Of a DNA stretch of 14,619 bases, positions 7,623 to 14,539 are shown one piece after another. Below the pieces are notes generated by a model. It ran no database searches. It worked only from the letters and a program-made list of their open reading frames with translations, and was not told the DNA's origin. Source of the DNA: Bacteroidia bacterium (GTDB lineage Bacteria > Bacteroidota > Bacteroidia > Bacteroidales > Rikenellaceae); the NCBI GenBank assembly GCA_025999315.1, contig BNXD01000037.1:1-14619 (forward strand). The letters are read 5' to 3'. The first letter of the stretch is position 1. The number at the start of each line of letters is the position of its first letter. A program made the position numbers and the translations under genes.

Positions 7623-8585
7623 TCACGACCGGCTATACTGTTTGGGCTTCATGCCGATATGCTCGCTGAAGACTCGCGCGAAATGGCTCAGGTTGGTAAA
7701 GCCCAAGGCATAACCCGCATCCGCGACAGACAGCCCGCCCTCTTTCAGCAACCGGGCGGCCTCTTTGATCCTGAACTGCTGATAATAACCGAAAATGCTG
7801 CAGCCGAAGATCTGTTTGAACAGACGCTTCAGTTTGGACGGGCTCATATTGGCGTCGATGGCCAACTCTTTGATGATCGGGGGCGTTTGGAGATGCTCGA
7901 GCATTTGCGCTTTCACTTTGTAAACAGCCTGTATGTCATGAGCGTTCAAAGGATAGAGATGTTTTTCGTCCCGTTTTTCCAGCTCCATCAACAGTCTGCA
8001 GATCAGCTCCTCGGCCTTTATTCTCAGAAAGAACAGCTCAAAGGTCGCATCGAGCGGTCCGGTCACGATCTCATCCACCACTTTCTGCAGGGAGGGATAG
8101 ACCAGCTGCTCGAACAGAAGGGGTTGGCTATTCTGCAAAAGGCTTTGCAAGACCGGCGATCTTTCAGCCGTATCGAACAGCCCGTTCAGATAGGCGGCAT
8201 CCACTTCGATATTGACCGTCGCGGTATTGGTGTGGATCGCAATGACCTCGTCGGTATTTACGCGGCTGGTCGCGATCAGGACCGAAGGCGCTGTCGTCGA
8301 AGGCATTCCGGCATGCAATGGTTCCCTCTTCGGGAAAATGTTCTGAAACTTGAAGAATATCGTTCTTTTTGAGGCGTCTGCCTGCTCGGGATTTTCGACG
8401 ATCAACTCCCCGGCCAGTTCATAATTGCTGATCATCATTCGGATATGTTCGTCAAAAACAAACCCGGCACAATAGCCATTTCCGAACTGTTCGGGGATTT
8501 CCAGCCTCCCGTTCCGTATCTCCGTCCCCAACAACCGCGCAAGCCTTGTCAATATGCCGGGGACTGTTTGTCGCATCTCCTTCAT
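7623..8585 (-). CDS. AraC-family transcriptional regulator
   Basis: 320 residues. The C-terminal 95 or so residues are a double helix-turn-helix of the AraC/XylS type: first helix pair around 'IKELAIDANMSPSKLKRLFK', second around 'VADAGYALGFTNLSHFARVF', ending 'GMKPKQYSRS'. The N-terminal 220 residues are a sensing domain I do not recognise further. The start at 8585 (MKEMRQ) is chosen; a second Met three codons on (8576) is possible. It is transcribed divergently from an MFS exporter with 113 bp between the starts, which suggests control of that exporter and of itself. The serine hydrolase downstream on the same strand could be in its operon. Confidence 0.92.
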   Translation of the reverse strand: MKEMRQTVPGILTRLARLLGTEIRNGRLEIPEQFGNGYCAGFVFDEHIRMMISNYELAGELIVENPEQADASKRTIFFKFQNIFPKREPLHAGMPSTTAPSVLIATSRVNTDEVIAIHTNTATVNIEVDAAYLNGLFDTAERSPVLQSLLQNSQPLLFEQLVYPSLQKVVDEIVTGPLDATFELFFLRIKAEELICRLLMELEKRDEKHLYPLNAHDIQAVYKVKAQMLEHLQTPPIIKELAIDANMSPSKLKRLFKQIFGCSIFGYYQQFRIKEAARLLKEGGLSVADAGYALGFTNLSHFARVFSEHIGMKPKQYSRS

Positions 8586-8637
8586 ATGGGAGTTGTTTGT
8601 TTGCCCTGTGCGAGGTCTTTTACGACTGTTTTCAGGT

Positions 8638-8645
8638 CAAATATA
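8638..8645 (-). promoter_or_regulatory. Candidate -7 box for the AraC gene
   Basis: The minus strand reads TATATTTG, a full match to the Bacteroidota -7 consensus TAnnTTTG, about 53 bases before the AraC start codon. A good -33 TTTG at the usual 19-21 base distance is not seen; a TTG lies 25 bases upstream. Confidence 0.4.
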
Positions 8646-8670
8646 GTTATTTTATCCTTAAAATCCGCAG

Positions 8671-8678
8671 CAACTTTG
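8671..8678 (+). promoter_or_regulatory. Candidate -7 box for the MFS gene
   Basis: CAACTTTG differs from TAnnTTTG at one position and lies 20 bases before the MFS start. No clear -33 box is seen, so activation by the divergent AraC-type regulator would be plausible. Confidence 0.25.
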
Positions 8679-8698
8679 CATCGTCAAATTTCAATCGA

Positions 8699-9937
8699 AT
8701 GAAAAACATGCAAAACGAGACGCCGAAGGCGAAGGGGTTTACCCGCTATCAGGCTTTTGTCATAGCGGCGCTTGCGCTGCTGCAATTTACGATCGTAATG
8801 GACTTTCAGATCATCATGCCCCTGGGCGACATGCTGGTCAGGGGGCTGAGCATCGACACGGCGCAGTTTGGCCTTCTGGTGTCGTGCTACGCTTTCGGCG
8901 CGGGCATCATGGGGGCGCTGGCCTCGATCGTCGCCGACAGGTTCGACCGCAAGAAATTACTGATCTTCTTCTACACCGGCTTCATTTTAGGCACGCTGAT
9001 CTGCGGCTTTTCGCACAGCTACCGCATGTTGATGGTGGCGCGAAGCATAACGGGGCTGTTCGGCGGGGTGATCGCCTCCATCTCGATAGCGATCGTGAGC
9101 GATCTGTTCGCCATGAACCGGCGCGGACGGGCGATGAGCTATATTCAGATGGCTTTTTCTGTCAGCCAGGTGCTGGGACTTCCCGCCGGCATCCTCATCG
9201 CCAACCGCTGGGGCTGGAACGCCACGTTCCTCTCCATCGTAGCGCTTGCCGGCGTCGTCTGGATCGCCGTCATGGTCGGATTCCGCCCCATTGTCGAGCA
9301 CAAGAAGCTGCAGACCTCCGAAAATGTCCTCCGCCGCCTGTGGCGCGTTCTCTCCACCCGATCGTACCTTACGGGCTTTGTCTTGCTGACCTTCGTCGCT
9401 CTCGCCGGCGCGATGATAATGCCGTTCAGCGCCACTTTTCTGATCAACAACGCTGGCGTTTCGCAACAGCAGCTGCCGCTGGTCTATATTTTTACGGGCG
9501 CCGCCATCATAATCGCCATGCCGGTGATCGGCCATCTGTGCGACCGTGTGGACAAGTATAGACTGTTTGTGATCGGTTCGCTGCTGTCGGTGGTGATGAC
9601 CGTCGTTTTCACGCACCTGGTCTCCGTCCCGCTTTGGACGGTGATCATCATCAACATAGTGATGTTAGTGGGGCTCTCATCGGGCAGCGTATCGGGCATG
9701 GCGCTCATAACGGCCATACCTTCGCCGGGCGACCGGGGCAGCTACATGAGCCTCGGCGAGTCGCTGCAACTGATGGCGAACGGGGTGGGAACCATCCTGG
9801 CCGGACTGATCATCGTACAACACGGAGAGTCGACCCCGCTCGAACATTTCGACCGTGTGGGATATGTCGTTGCCGCGGTGAGCATCGCCTGCACGCTGCT
9901 GCTTTACCGGATCGACAGAGTGACCAAGCGCGGTTAA
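8699..9937 (+). CDS. MFS transporter, DHA1-type exporter
   Basis: 412 residues with about twelve hydrophobic segments. Motif A of the major facilitator superfamily is seen after the second helix ('GALASIVADRFDRKKL'), and 'FGLLVSCYAFGAGIMGALAS' and 'ARSITGLFGGVIASISIAIV' match helices 2 and 4 of drug:proton antiporters. Motif C-like 'VLGLPAGILIANRWGW' lies in helix 5. The start at 8699 is chosen because the open frame reaches further upstream only through the divergent promoter region; 8708 (MQNETP) is an alternative. It sits in the inner membrane and probably exports a small molecule such as a sugar, arabinoside or drug; the substrate is not readable from sequence. The divergent AraC gene is its likely regulator. 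Confidence 0.92.
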   Translation: MKNMQNETPKAKGFTRYQAFVIAALALLQFTIVMDFQIIMPLGDMLVRGLSIDTAQFGLLVSCYAFGAGIMGALASIVADRFDRKKLLIFFYTGFILGTLICGFSHSYRMLMVARSITGLFGGVIASISIAIVSDLFAMNRRGRAMSYIQMAFSVSQVLGLPAGILIANRWGWNATFLSIVALAGVVWIAVMVGFRPIVEHKKLQTSENVLRRLWRVLSTRSYLTGFVLLTFVALAGAMIMPFSATFLINNAGVSQQQLPLVYIFTGAAIIIAMPVIGHLCDRVDKYRLFVIGSLLSVVMTVVFTHLVSVPLWTVIIINIVMLVGLSSGSVSGMALITAIPSPGDRGSYMSLGESLQLMANGVGTILAGLIIVQHGESTPLEHFDRVGYVVAAVSIACTLLLYRIDRVTKRG

Positions 9938-9939
9938 GA

Positions 9940-9962
9940 GTTTGTCTGAAATTCCGACAAAC
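9940..9962 (+). terminator. Hairpin just after the MFS stop codon
   Basis: GTTTGTC (9940-9946) pairs perfectly with GACAAAC (9956-9962) across a 9-base loop, 2 bases past the stop codon. No U-tract follows. The word GTTTGTCT recurs, inverted, near the ECF sigma gene (13901 and 13922), so this could be part of a repeat family as well as a transcription stop. Confidence 0.4.
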
Positions 9963-10537
9963 CCTGATCAACCTGTTGTGCATTTATAAGGTTGGGTTAA
10001 AATAGACGAATATCAAGACTCATTTTGGTTGCGTTTTACGGCTCGGAGCCAGCGGAGGGATGCCCGTGTTGGCGGGCAAAAAGACGCCCGCCTTCCTCCT
10101 CCTTGCGGGGCATAGTCTGCAAGCAGCCTCTGCTCCCGCTTCGGTCGTCGGTTGCAGCCCGTAGCCCAAGAAGCGCAGAGTGTGGCTGCGGCTGTGCCGA
10201 CTTTGCTCTCGCAAAGCCGAAAAACAGTCAACGCTTTGCCATAAACCTTAAGTTTAATCGTTGTCGAAAGTCTTTTGAGACCGCTACGCGCGGGGCGGTC
10301 CTTTTTGGCGTCAAAAAGGACGAAAAACCGACCGGCTGTTCGCCTCGGCTACTCGCCTGGAGTAAATTGAGCTACGACGCCAAACCTCCTCCTTTTAGTC
10401 CCCATGCGGGGACTAACGTCGTCAAACAAGTGGCATCGCCGGGCGCTCAATTTCCTCCGCTCGCTTAACGCCTCGGCTCAATGCCGGGGTTGCTTCGTCC
10501 CTGCGGGACGATTGGGGTGGACTTGCCTTTTGATTAT
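9963..10537. other. Gene-free, hairpin-rich intergenic region
   Basis: No open frame here resembles a protein. Perfect stem-loops are dense: GGCTC/GAGCC (10040-10050), GGCGGGC/GCCCGCC (10071-10092), GTCGG plus GCAGCC with GGCTGC plus CCGAC (10147-10201), CTTTGC/GCAAAG (10201-10216), a 10-bp GTCCTTTTTG/CAAAAAGGAC stem with a 4-base loop (10298-10321), a 9-bp TTAGTCCCC/GGGGACTAA stem (10395-10416), and CGTCCC/GGGACG (10496-10510). The 10395-10416 stem is nested within ACGACG/CGTCGT (10374-10379, 10417-10422) and AAATTGAGC/GCTCAATTT (10364-10372, 10445-10453). The region may be a dispersed repeat or a structured noncoding RNA. Confidence 0.6.
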
Positions 10538-10553
10538 AAAAACCAAAGTTTTT
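10538..10553 (-). terminator. AT-rich stem after the tandem-repeat AraC gene
   Basis: On the minus strand AAAAAC, a 4-base loop and GTTTTT form a 6-bp stem 16 bases past the stop codon and run into TATAATC. It is weak but in the right place for an intrinsic transcription stop. Confidence 0.35.
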
Positions 10554-10569
10554 AATGCGCAAACAGCCT

Positions 10570-11523
10570 CTAAACAGATTTTCGATATTTTGCCGGAGTT
10601 ACTCCGGTGCGGTGGCGAAAGAACTTGATAAAGTAGGTCAGATCGAAGCCCAGCTCGGCGGCTATCTCACCCTGGTTGAGCGTAGTGTTTTCGAGCAACC
10701 TGATGGCTTCCAGCAGTACTTTCTCGCTTATGTAATCCTTGGCCGAGATGCCGTGTGCTGTGCGGACCATACGGGAGAGCTTGCTCTCGTCCACCGACAG
10801 TTGTCCGGCATAGAAGGCCACCTGCTTTTGGGTGCGGTAATGCTCGTCGAGCAGGGCGCGAAATAGCTGCATCTGTCCACAATTCTCGCCCGTCTCGACA
10901 AGCCGACCACCCTGACGCAGATGCTCGCGCTCGACGGTGATCAGCAGGTTGTGAAGCAAGTTGCACATCACGACCTGATGCGTATTCTCTCCTTTCGACT
11001 CGCGACGCATCAGAGAGATATAGGCGTCGACCTGCGCTGCAAAAAGTTCGTCGTGCAGCGATATGACCATGTAATTGTTGCGCAGGATAGAGCAGTTGTT
11101 TATAAAGCAGGACTTCTCTTCCGACTGCGTAAAAAATGATCTCATAAAGAGGATCAATTCGCCATGACATTTGTACTTGGAGTATCTGTGCAGTATGTCT
11201 TTATTGAGCACCAGCAGACAGTCGCCTTCGAGAGCTATGCGCCGATCCTCGATCCAATGGGAGTTGCCCGTGCCGCGATAGCGGATAACATGGAAAAACG
11301 AGGCTCGGTGATCGCTGTAAATCGTCTGCTGCGCAACCTCCTGCGCATACAGTTCGTCGAAGGTATTGACCTCTATACCCGACCGGTCGAGTACATCCAG
11401 CGGGTTGTGGCGTGGAATCTTCTGCGCAACCTTTTGCACATACAGTTCGTCGAAGGCGTTGATCTCTACACCCGACTGGTCGAGTACATCCGGCGAGCCG
11501 GGACGTGGAATCTTGTCAATCAT
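10570..11523 (-). CDS. AraC-family regulator with duplicated N-terminal segment
   Basis: 317 residues from the ATG at 11523, chosen because it overlaps the stop of the upstream regulator gene as ATGA; a longer frame to 11619 lies inside that upstream gene. The C-terminal 95 residues are an AraC-type double helix-turn-helix, with a weaker first motif near 'YAGQLSVDESKLSRMVRTAH' and a second near 'NQGEIAAELGFDLTYFIKFF', ending 'GVTPAKYRKSV'. The middle (about 70-215) looks like the cupin-type sensing domain ('HRASFFHVIRYRGTGNSHWI', 'LEGDCLLVLNKDILHRYSK'). Residues 5-35 and 36-66 are tandem copies of one 31-residue unit ('DVLDxSGxExNxFDELY') with 20 identities. It shares layout with the upstream regulator, so the two are probable paralogues acting together. 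Confidence 0.88.
   Translation of the reverse strand: MIDKIPRPGSPDVLDQSGVEINAFDELYVQKVAQKIPRHNPLDVLDRSGIEVNTFDELYAQEVAQQTIYSDHRASFFHVIRYRGTGNSHWIEDRRIALEGDCLLVLNKDILHRYSKYKCHGELILFMRSFFTQSEEKSCFINNCSILRNNYMVISLHDELFAAQVDAYISLMRRESKGENTHQVVMCNLLHNLLITVEREHLRQGGRLVETGENCGQMQLFRALLDEHYRTQKQVAFYAGQLSVDESKLSRMVRTAHGISAKDYISEKVLLEAIRLLENTTLNQGEIAAELGFDLTYFIKFFRHRTGVTPAKYRKSV
11326..11511 (-). repeat. 93-bp in-frame tandem duplication inside a regulator gene
   Basis: Bases 11326-11418 and 11419-11511 are directly adjacent copies, identical at roughly 78 of 93 positions by hand count. They keep frame and lengthen the N-terminus of the AraC-type protein by 31 residues. The divergence between copies shows the duplication is not recent or is under changing selection. 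Confidence 0.85.
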
Positions 11524-12371
11524 ATGCTTTCTACTATTTTTCGATAACTCTGCCGCAGTTCGCCCGGAGTCATCCCCTTGTGTCGCAAAAACAGGCGGAT
11601 GAAATCCGAAGCGTCGCAATTCAGTTCCTGGGCGATGTTAGCCATGCTTTTGTCGCTGAACACGAGCATCTGCATAGCCCTGATCAGCGTCCGGTCGACG
11701 AGTATGTCTCGAAACGTCTTGTGATAGACAAATTGCAGAGCCTCGGCGAGCATCTTCTCCGTTATGCCCATCCTGTTTGCATAAAAACTCTTGCGTCTCT
11801 CCTGGAAAACATATTGGTCAACCAGTTCCATGAACTGCAGCGCGTAGCTCAGTAAATGGCCCGATTTGATCTGCGCATCATAGCTCACTGTCGACGAAAT
11901 GAATGCCATATTGATCGCCAGGTTGCGTAACACCGTGGGCTGAAAATCGTCATACGGCAAGCCGTATTCCCTGTAAATAAGCTCCATACACTCCCTCTGC
12001 GAGTCATTGGCGAGCCCCATGTCTATGATCCCTTCGGGGCCGGTGTAGAAAAAGACCAACTTCAACAGTCCCCGGATCTCGTCCGAACCGCAAAACTTCT
12101 CGGCGATCGCTATCACATATCCATCGAATCCGAGCCGATAGTAGATCGGCATCAGATAGGAGTCCAGCAGCAGAATTGCTCCGTCATACAGATGCATCAC
12201 CTCACGGGTCTGGTCGGGGAAGGTGCGTGTTACCTTTTCTATATATACGGCATAATATATCTGCTTGTCGTCGGCATTTTTGTCATAAAAGTCCTTTCCG
12301 GCCGGGTCGGCCAGCGAGAATATCCAAAAACCCATCTGCTCTTTGTCTGTCTCCATAGATTTCATAATCAT
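11520..12371 (-). CDS. AraC-like transcriptional regulator (upstream of a coupled pair)
   Basis: 283 residues from 12371; starts at 12365 or 12356 (METDKE) are possible, and the promoter, which puts the transcript start near 12374, favours 12356. The C-terminal part is AraC-like: 'YANRMGITEKMLAEALQFVY' then 'SMANIAQELNCDASDFIRLF', ending 'GMTPGELRQSYRKI'. The N-terminal 190 residues are a domain I do not recognise, rich in aromatic residues and without a cupin signature. Its TGA stop overlaps the start of the next AraC gene by ATGA (11520-11523), so translation is probably coupled. A strong promoter and paired direct repeats precede it, pointing to autoregulation or a shared activator. Confidence 0.85.
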   Translation of the reverse strand: MIMKSMETDKEQMGFWIFSLADPAGKDFYDKNADDKQIYYAVYIEKVTRTFPDQTREVMHLYDGAILLLDSYLMPIYYRLGFDGYVIAIAEKFCGSDEIRGLLKLVFFYTGPEGIIDMGLANDSQRECMELIYREYGLPYDDFQPTVLRNLAINMAFISSTVSYDAQIKSGHLLSYALQFMELVDQYVFQERRKSFYANRMGITEKMLAEALQFVYHKTFRDILVDRTLIRAMQMLVFSDKSMANIAQELNCDASDFIRLFLRHKGMTPGELRQSYRKIVESI

Positions 12372-12379
12372 TTATACCC

Positions 12380-12410
12380 CAAAAATAGCAAAAATTGCTC
12401 CAATTGCAAA
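12380..12410 (-). promoter_or_regulatory. Bacteroidota-type promoter for the AraC pair
   Basis: On the minus strand TTTG (12410-12407), exactly 19 bases, then TATTTTTG (12387-12380) fit the sigma-ABfr consensus TTTG-N19-TAnnTTTG. The transcript would start near 12374, leaving little or no leader for a start at 12371 and about 18 bases for one at 12356. The spacer contains a direct repeat GCAATT-ggaGCAATT. Confidence 0.75.
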
Positions 12411-12464
12411 ACGGACTATTTTTTTGACACTTTTGTCCCCATTATTTCAAAAACGGACTATTTT
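12408..12464. promoter_or_regulatory. Two identical 15-bp operator-like direct repeats, 42 bp apart
   Basis: AAAACGGACTATTTT occurs at 12408-12422 and 12450-12464. The starts are 42 bp apart, four helical turns, so both face the same side of the DNA. The first copy covers the -33 box of the AraC-pair promoter. AraC-type proteins usually bind direct repeats, so one of the two downstream regulators is the natural candidate ligand. The sites also lie upstream of the divergent Rrf2-like gene. Confidence 0.7.
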
Positions 12465-12503
12465 ACTGCACCAATCGCCCACGATAACAGCTTTGTAGCA
12501 CAC

Positions 12504-12511
12504 TAATTTTG
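12504..12511 (+). promoter_or_regulatory. Candidate -7 box for the Rrf2-like gene
   Basis: TAATTTTG matches TAnnTTTG and lies about 45 bases before the start at 12557. No TTTG at the usual distance upstream; a CTTTG is only 8 bases away. The box may need an activator. Confidence 0.4.
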
Positions 12512-12556
12512 CACTACAAATCAACCAGGCGTTACGATGCCGCAAAAAATAAGACC

Positions 12557-12973
12557 ATGCTTTCATACAAAACCATAATCGCCTTGCAATGTATCTCCCT
12601 GTTGCATCGAGCCAATAGTCGTGGCACTACCACTTCAGAGTTGAAGACTCGAATCGGTCGTCAGCACAGTTTCGGCATTCGCCGCACCATGCTCGCAATG
12701 ATTCAGGCAGGATGGGTAGTATATCGGGACAACGGTCGCTACCGGCTGACGGTCGACCTGCACGACAAGACGCTCTACGACCTGGTGATGGCCGTCGATC
12801 ATGATCTGAGGCTCGACACCCATGTGGCCATCGGGCCACTCTGGGGGAGCGATGCTGCCGACGCGGTGCCCAACGCCATACTCGTCGACGATAACCTTGG
12901 CCGGATAATGACGATAATACTCCAATCGATAGCGCTGGTATACCTGACCGAAACGCCGAAAGACAACCAATAG
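12557..12973 (+). CDS. Rrf2-like winged-helix transcriptional regulator
   Basis: 138 residues from the ATG at 12557; the frame opens earlier with a TTG at 12509, which overlaps the candidate -7 box and is less likely. The N-terminus 'MLSYKTIIALQCISLLHR' and the recognition-helix/wing area 'IGRQHSFGIRRTMLAMIQAG' then 'WVVYRDNGRYRLTVDLHDKT' follow the Rrf2 winged-helix pattern, and 'LYDLVMAVD' matches the start of its dimer helix. The three-cysteine cluster that binds iron-sulfur in IscR/NsrR is absent; only Cys14 is present, so redox sensing through a cluster is unlikely. It ends 2 bases before the next gene, so the two form an operon. It is divergent from the AraC pair and could share their control region. 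Confidence 0.7.
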   Translation: MLSYKTIIALQCISLLHRANSRGTTTSELKTRIGRQHSFGIRRTMLAMIQAGWVVYRDNGRYRLTVDLHDKTLYDLVMAVDHDLRLDTHVAIGPLWGSDAADAVPNAILVDDNLGRIMTIILQSIALVYLTETPKDNQ

Positions 12974-12975
12974 AC

Positions 12976-13811
12976 ATGCCACACCTGAAAAAAATGTTGT
13001 TCGCCGTCGCCTTGCTGACCTCCGTCGCCGCTTCGGCGCAGGGAGCAGGGCTGTTGCAGCCGACAAGCCTGTGGTTCTCCGAGAGACGGCAGTCGCAATC
13101 GGTGCTGATGCACAACCCTCACGGCAACATGCGGGTGTTGAGTTCCATAAACGATCTGATCGAAGAGTTCGGAGCTGTCGCCCGTCTCGACTCGATCCTC
13201 GTCGAGGCGTGGGGGTCGCCCGAGGGCGATCCTGAGCAGAACATGCAACAGGCCCGCGAGCGCGCCGGGGTGGTCAGGGCATATATCGCGACGACCTGCC
13301 CCGAGATAGACCTCGGCAAGGTCGTCCTGCATACACAGCAGATAGACCGCACCATGGTGTGCCGGATACTTGGAGAGCCTCGCTTCATCTCGCTGTGCAG
13401 CCAGGCGTTAAAGGTCCTCTCCGATTCTGACAACTCGGATGACATCAGGCTGGTCGAACAATTGCTATCGATCGACGGCGGCGACCACAACTCTCCCGTC
13501 ATGGGAACCAACGGAGTATCCGACATAGCGGCATCGTGGAAGACCGAGGGACAAAACGACTCTGCCAATGTGGCCTGCACGGGACATTTATTTTACAACA
13601 AAAACACCAACCGATCGTTGTTTTTCCCGGCGTCGGGCTACCGTAAAAGCTCCGACGGAAGCCTTTTGAGGTCGACAATACAGTGGGCCTATTGGACAAG
13701 TTCCTCGCAAGACAACAATACCGCATAATGATTATCTTCTTTAACGGCAGTTCTTACGCGACCCCGGCAGATCGTACATGCGGCAGCTCCATCCGGTGCG
13801 TCAAAAATTGA
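12976..13811 (+). pseudogene. OmpA-like envelope protein joined to an FPASGYR domain, frameshifted
   Basis: The intact frame is 250 residues and stops at 13728. A signal peptide (cleavage near ASA-Q, residue 21) is followed by an OmpA-like stretch typical of Bacteroidota fimbria-cluster proteins ('SILVEAWGSPEGD', 'QQARERAGVVRAYI', about residues 72-108). From residue 214 it changes to 'LFFPASGYRKSSDGSLLR' and 'YWTSSS', the signature of a different surface domain. That domain normally runs on to a 'SVRCVK' end. Just such an end ('IIFFNGSSYATPADRTC' then 'SSIRCVKN' and TGA at 13809-13811) is encoded in the frame one base back, starting near 13715. One lost base near 13710-13725 explains this. 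The upstream Rrf2-like gene is 2 bp away. It is a possible adhesin or pilus-associated protein, now probably broken. Confidence 0.7.
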
Positions 13812-13818
13812 GAGATCA

Positions 13819-13911
13819 AGAGTTTGTATGGTTTTTTCTGCTCTCGGAAGTTAACTCCGCTTCGCTCGTTTTTCTCCTTCGCACCCCGGCAGAAAAAACC
13901 AGACAAACTCT
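13819..13911. repeat. 23-bp inverted repeat upstream of the ECF sigma gene
   Basis: Bases 13819-13841 (AGAGTTTGT...TTTTTTCTGC) and 13889-13911 are inverted copies matching at 22 of 23 positions, separated by 47 bases. The spacer holds GGAAGTTAACTCC, itself nearly palindromic. No gene fits inside. It could be a palindromic mobile repeat or a strong stem in the sigma-factor leader or the upstream gene's tail. Confidence 0.75.
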
Positions 13912-13930
13912 AAACGTTAACAGACAAACT
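13901..13930 (+). promoter_or_regulatory. Direct repeats AGACAAACT with 21-bp period
   Basis: AGACAAACT occurs at 13901-13909 and 13922-13930, starts 21 bp apart (two helical turns), each followed by a variant of TnTAAAC. The second ends 18 bases before the sigma-factor start codon. This may be a regulator site; the first copy also belongs to the right arm of the 23-bp inverted repeat. Confidence 0.4.
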
Positions 13931-13948
13931 TTTAAACTGCTCAAAGTC

Positions 13949-14539
13949 ATGAACCGATATAATGCTCAGATAGATGATCAGTATTTGCACGCCTACCTCA
14001 CACATGGCGATGGCGATGCGCTGGAGTCCCTCGTCGAGCGTCATCGCGCAAGGGTACTCAACTATATCCATACGATGATCAAGGACAGGGAACTGGCCGA
14101 GGATATATGCCAGGATGTATTCTTCAAGATCAAAAAGGTGCTCGACCAGGGGCGTTATGTCGACAGCGGCCGGTTTCTGCCGTGGGTGCTGCGCATAGCT
14201 CACAATCAGGTGATCGACTATTTTCGCCAGAACAAGATCGAGAACCGCTATACCGCTTCGGACGACAAGAGCGATGTGCTGAGCAATGTCCGATTTTCCG
14301 ACCCCAATGCCGAGCAACTCATGGAGACGTCTCAGACCGAAGAGATGCTGCGCAGGCTGATCGAGACGCTGCCCGAGGAACAGCGACAGGTGGTTTGGAT
14401 GCGATACTACAACAGCATGAGCTTCAGCGAGATCGCCGAAGAGACCAATGTCAGCATCAACACCGCTCTGGGGCGTATGCGTTATGCGCTGATCAACCTG
14501 CGCAAGAGCATCGCCGACAACTGTATCTCGTTGATGTGA
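13949..14539 (+). CDS. ECF-family RNA polymerase sigma factor
   Basis: 196 residues from the ATG at 13949. The open frame reaches back to 13778 but that part crosses the inverted repeat and has no sigma-like sequence. Region 2 spans about residues 24-96 ('RELAEDICQDVFFKIKK', 'RFLPWVLRIAHNQVIDYFRQ'), and region 4 about 135-190 ('TLPEEQRQVVWMRYYNSMSF' then 'EIAEETNVSINTALGRMRYA'). These are the core-binding/-10 and -35-recognition parts of a sigma-70 family, group 4 protein. It redirects RNA polymerase to a small target set, often envelope or pilus functions. No anti-sigma gene is visible inside the window; one could lie just past the end. An upstream promoter of standard type is not seen, and two repeat motifs occupy its leader. 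Confidence 0.95.
   Translation: MNRYNAQIDDQYLHAYLTHGDGDALESLVERHRARVLNYIHTMIKDRELAEDICQDVFFKIKKVLDQGRYVDSGRFLPWVLRIAHNQVIDYFRQNKIENRYTASDDKSDVLSNVRFSDPNAEQLMETSQTEEMLRRLIETLPEEQRQVVWMRYYNSMSFSEIAEETNVSINTALGRMRYALINLRKSIADNCISLM

Noticed and set aside
10025..10468. Plus-strand open frame of 147 codons in the intergenic block
   Set aside because: It runs through several perfect stem-loops, has odd composition and no conserved motif; more likely noncoding.
13778..13948. N-terminal extension of the sigma factor
   Set aside because: It crosses both arms of the 23-bp inverted repeat and lacks sigma-like sequence; the ATG at 13949 fits the family start.
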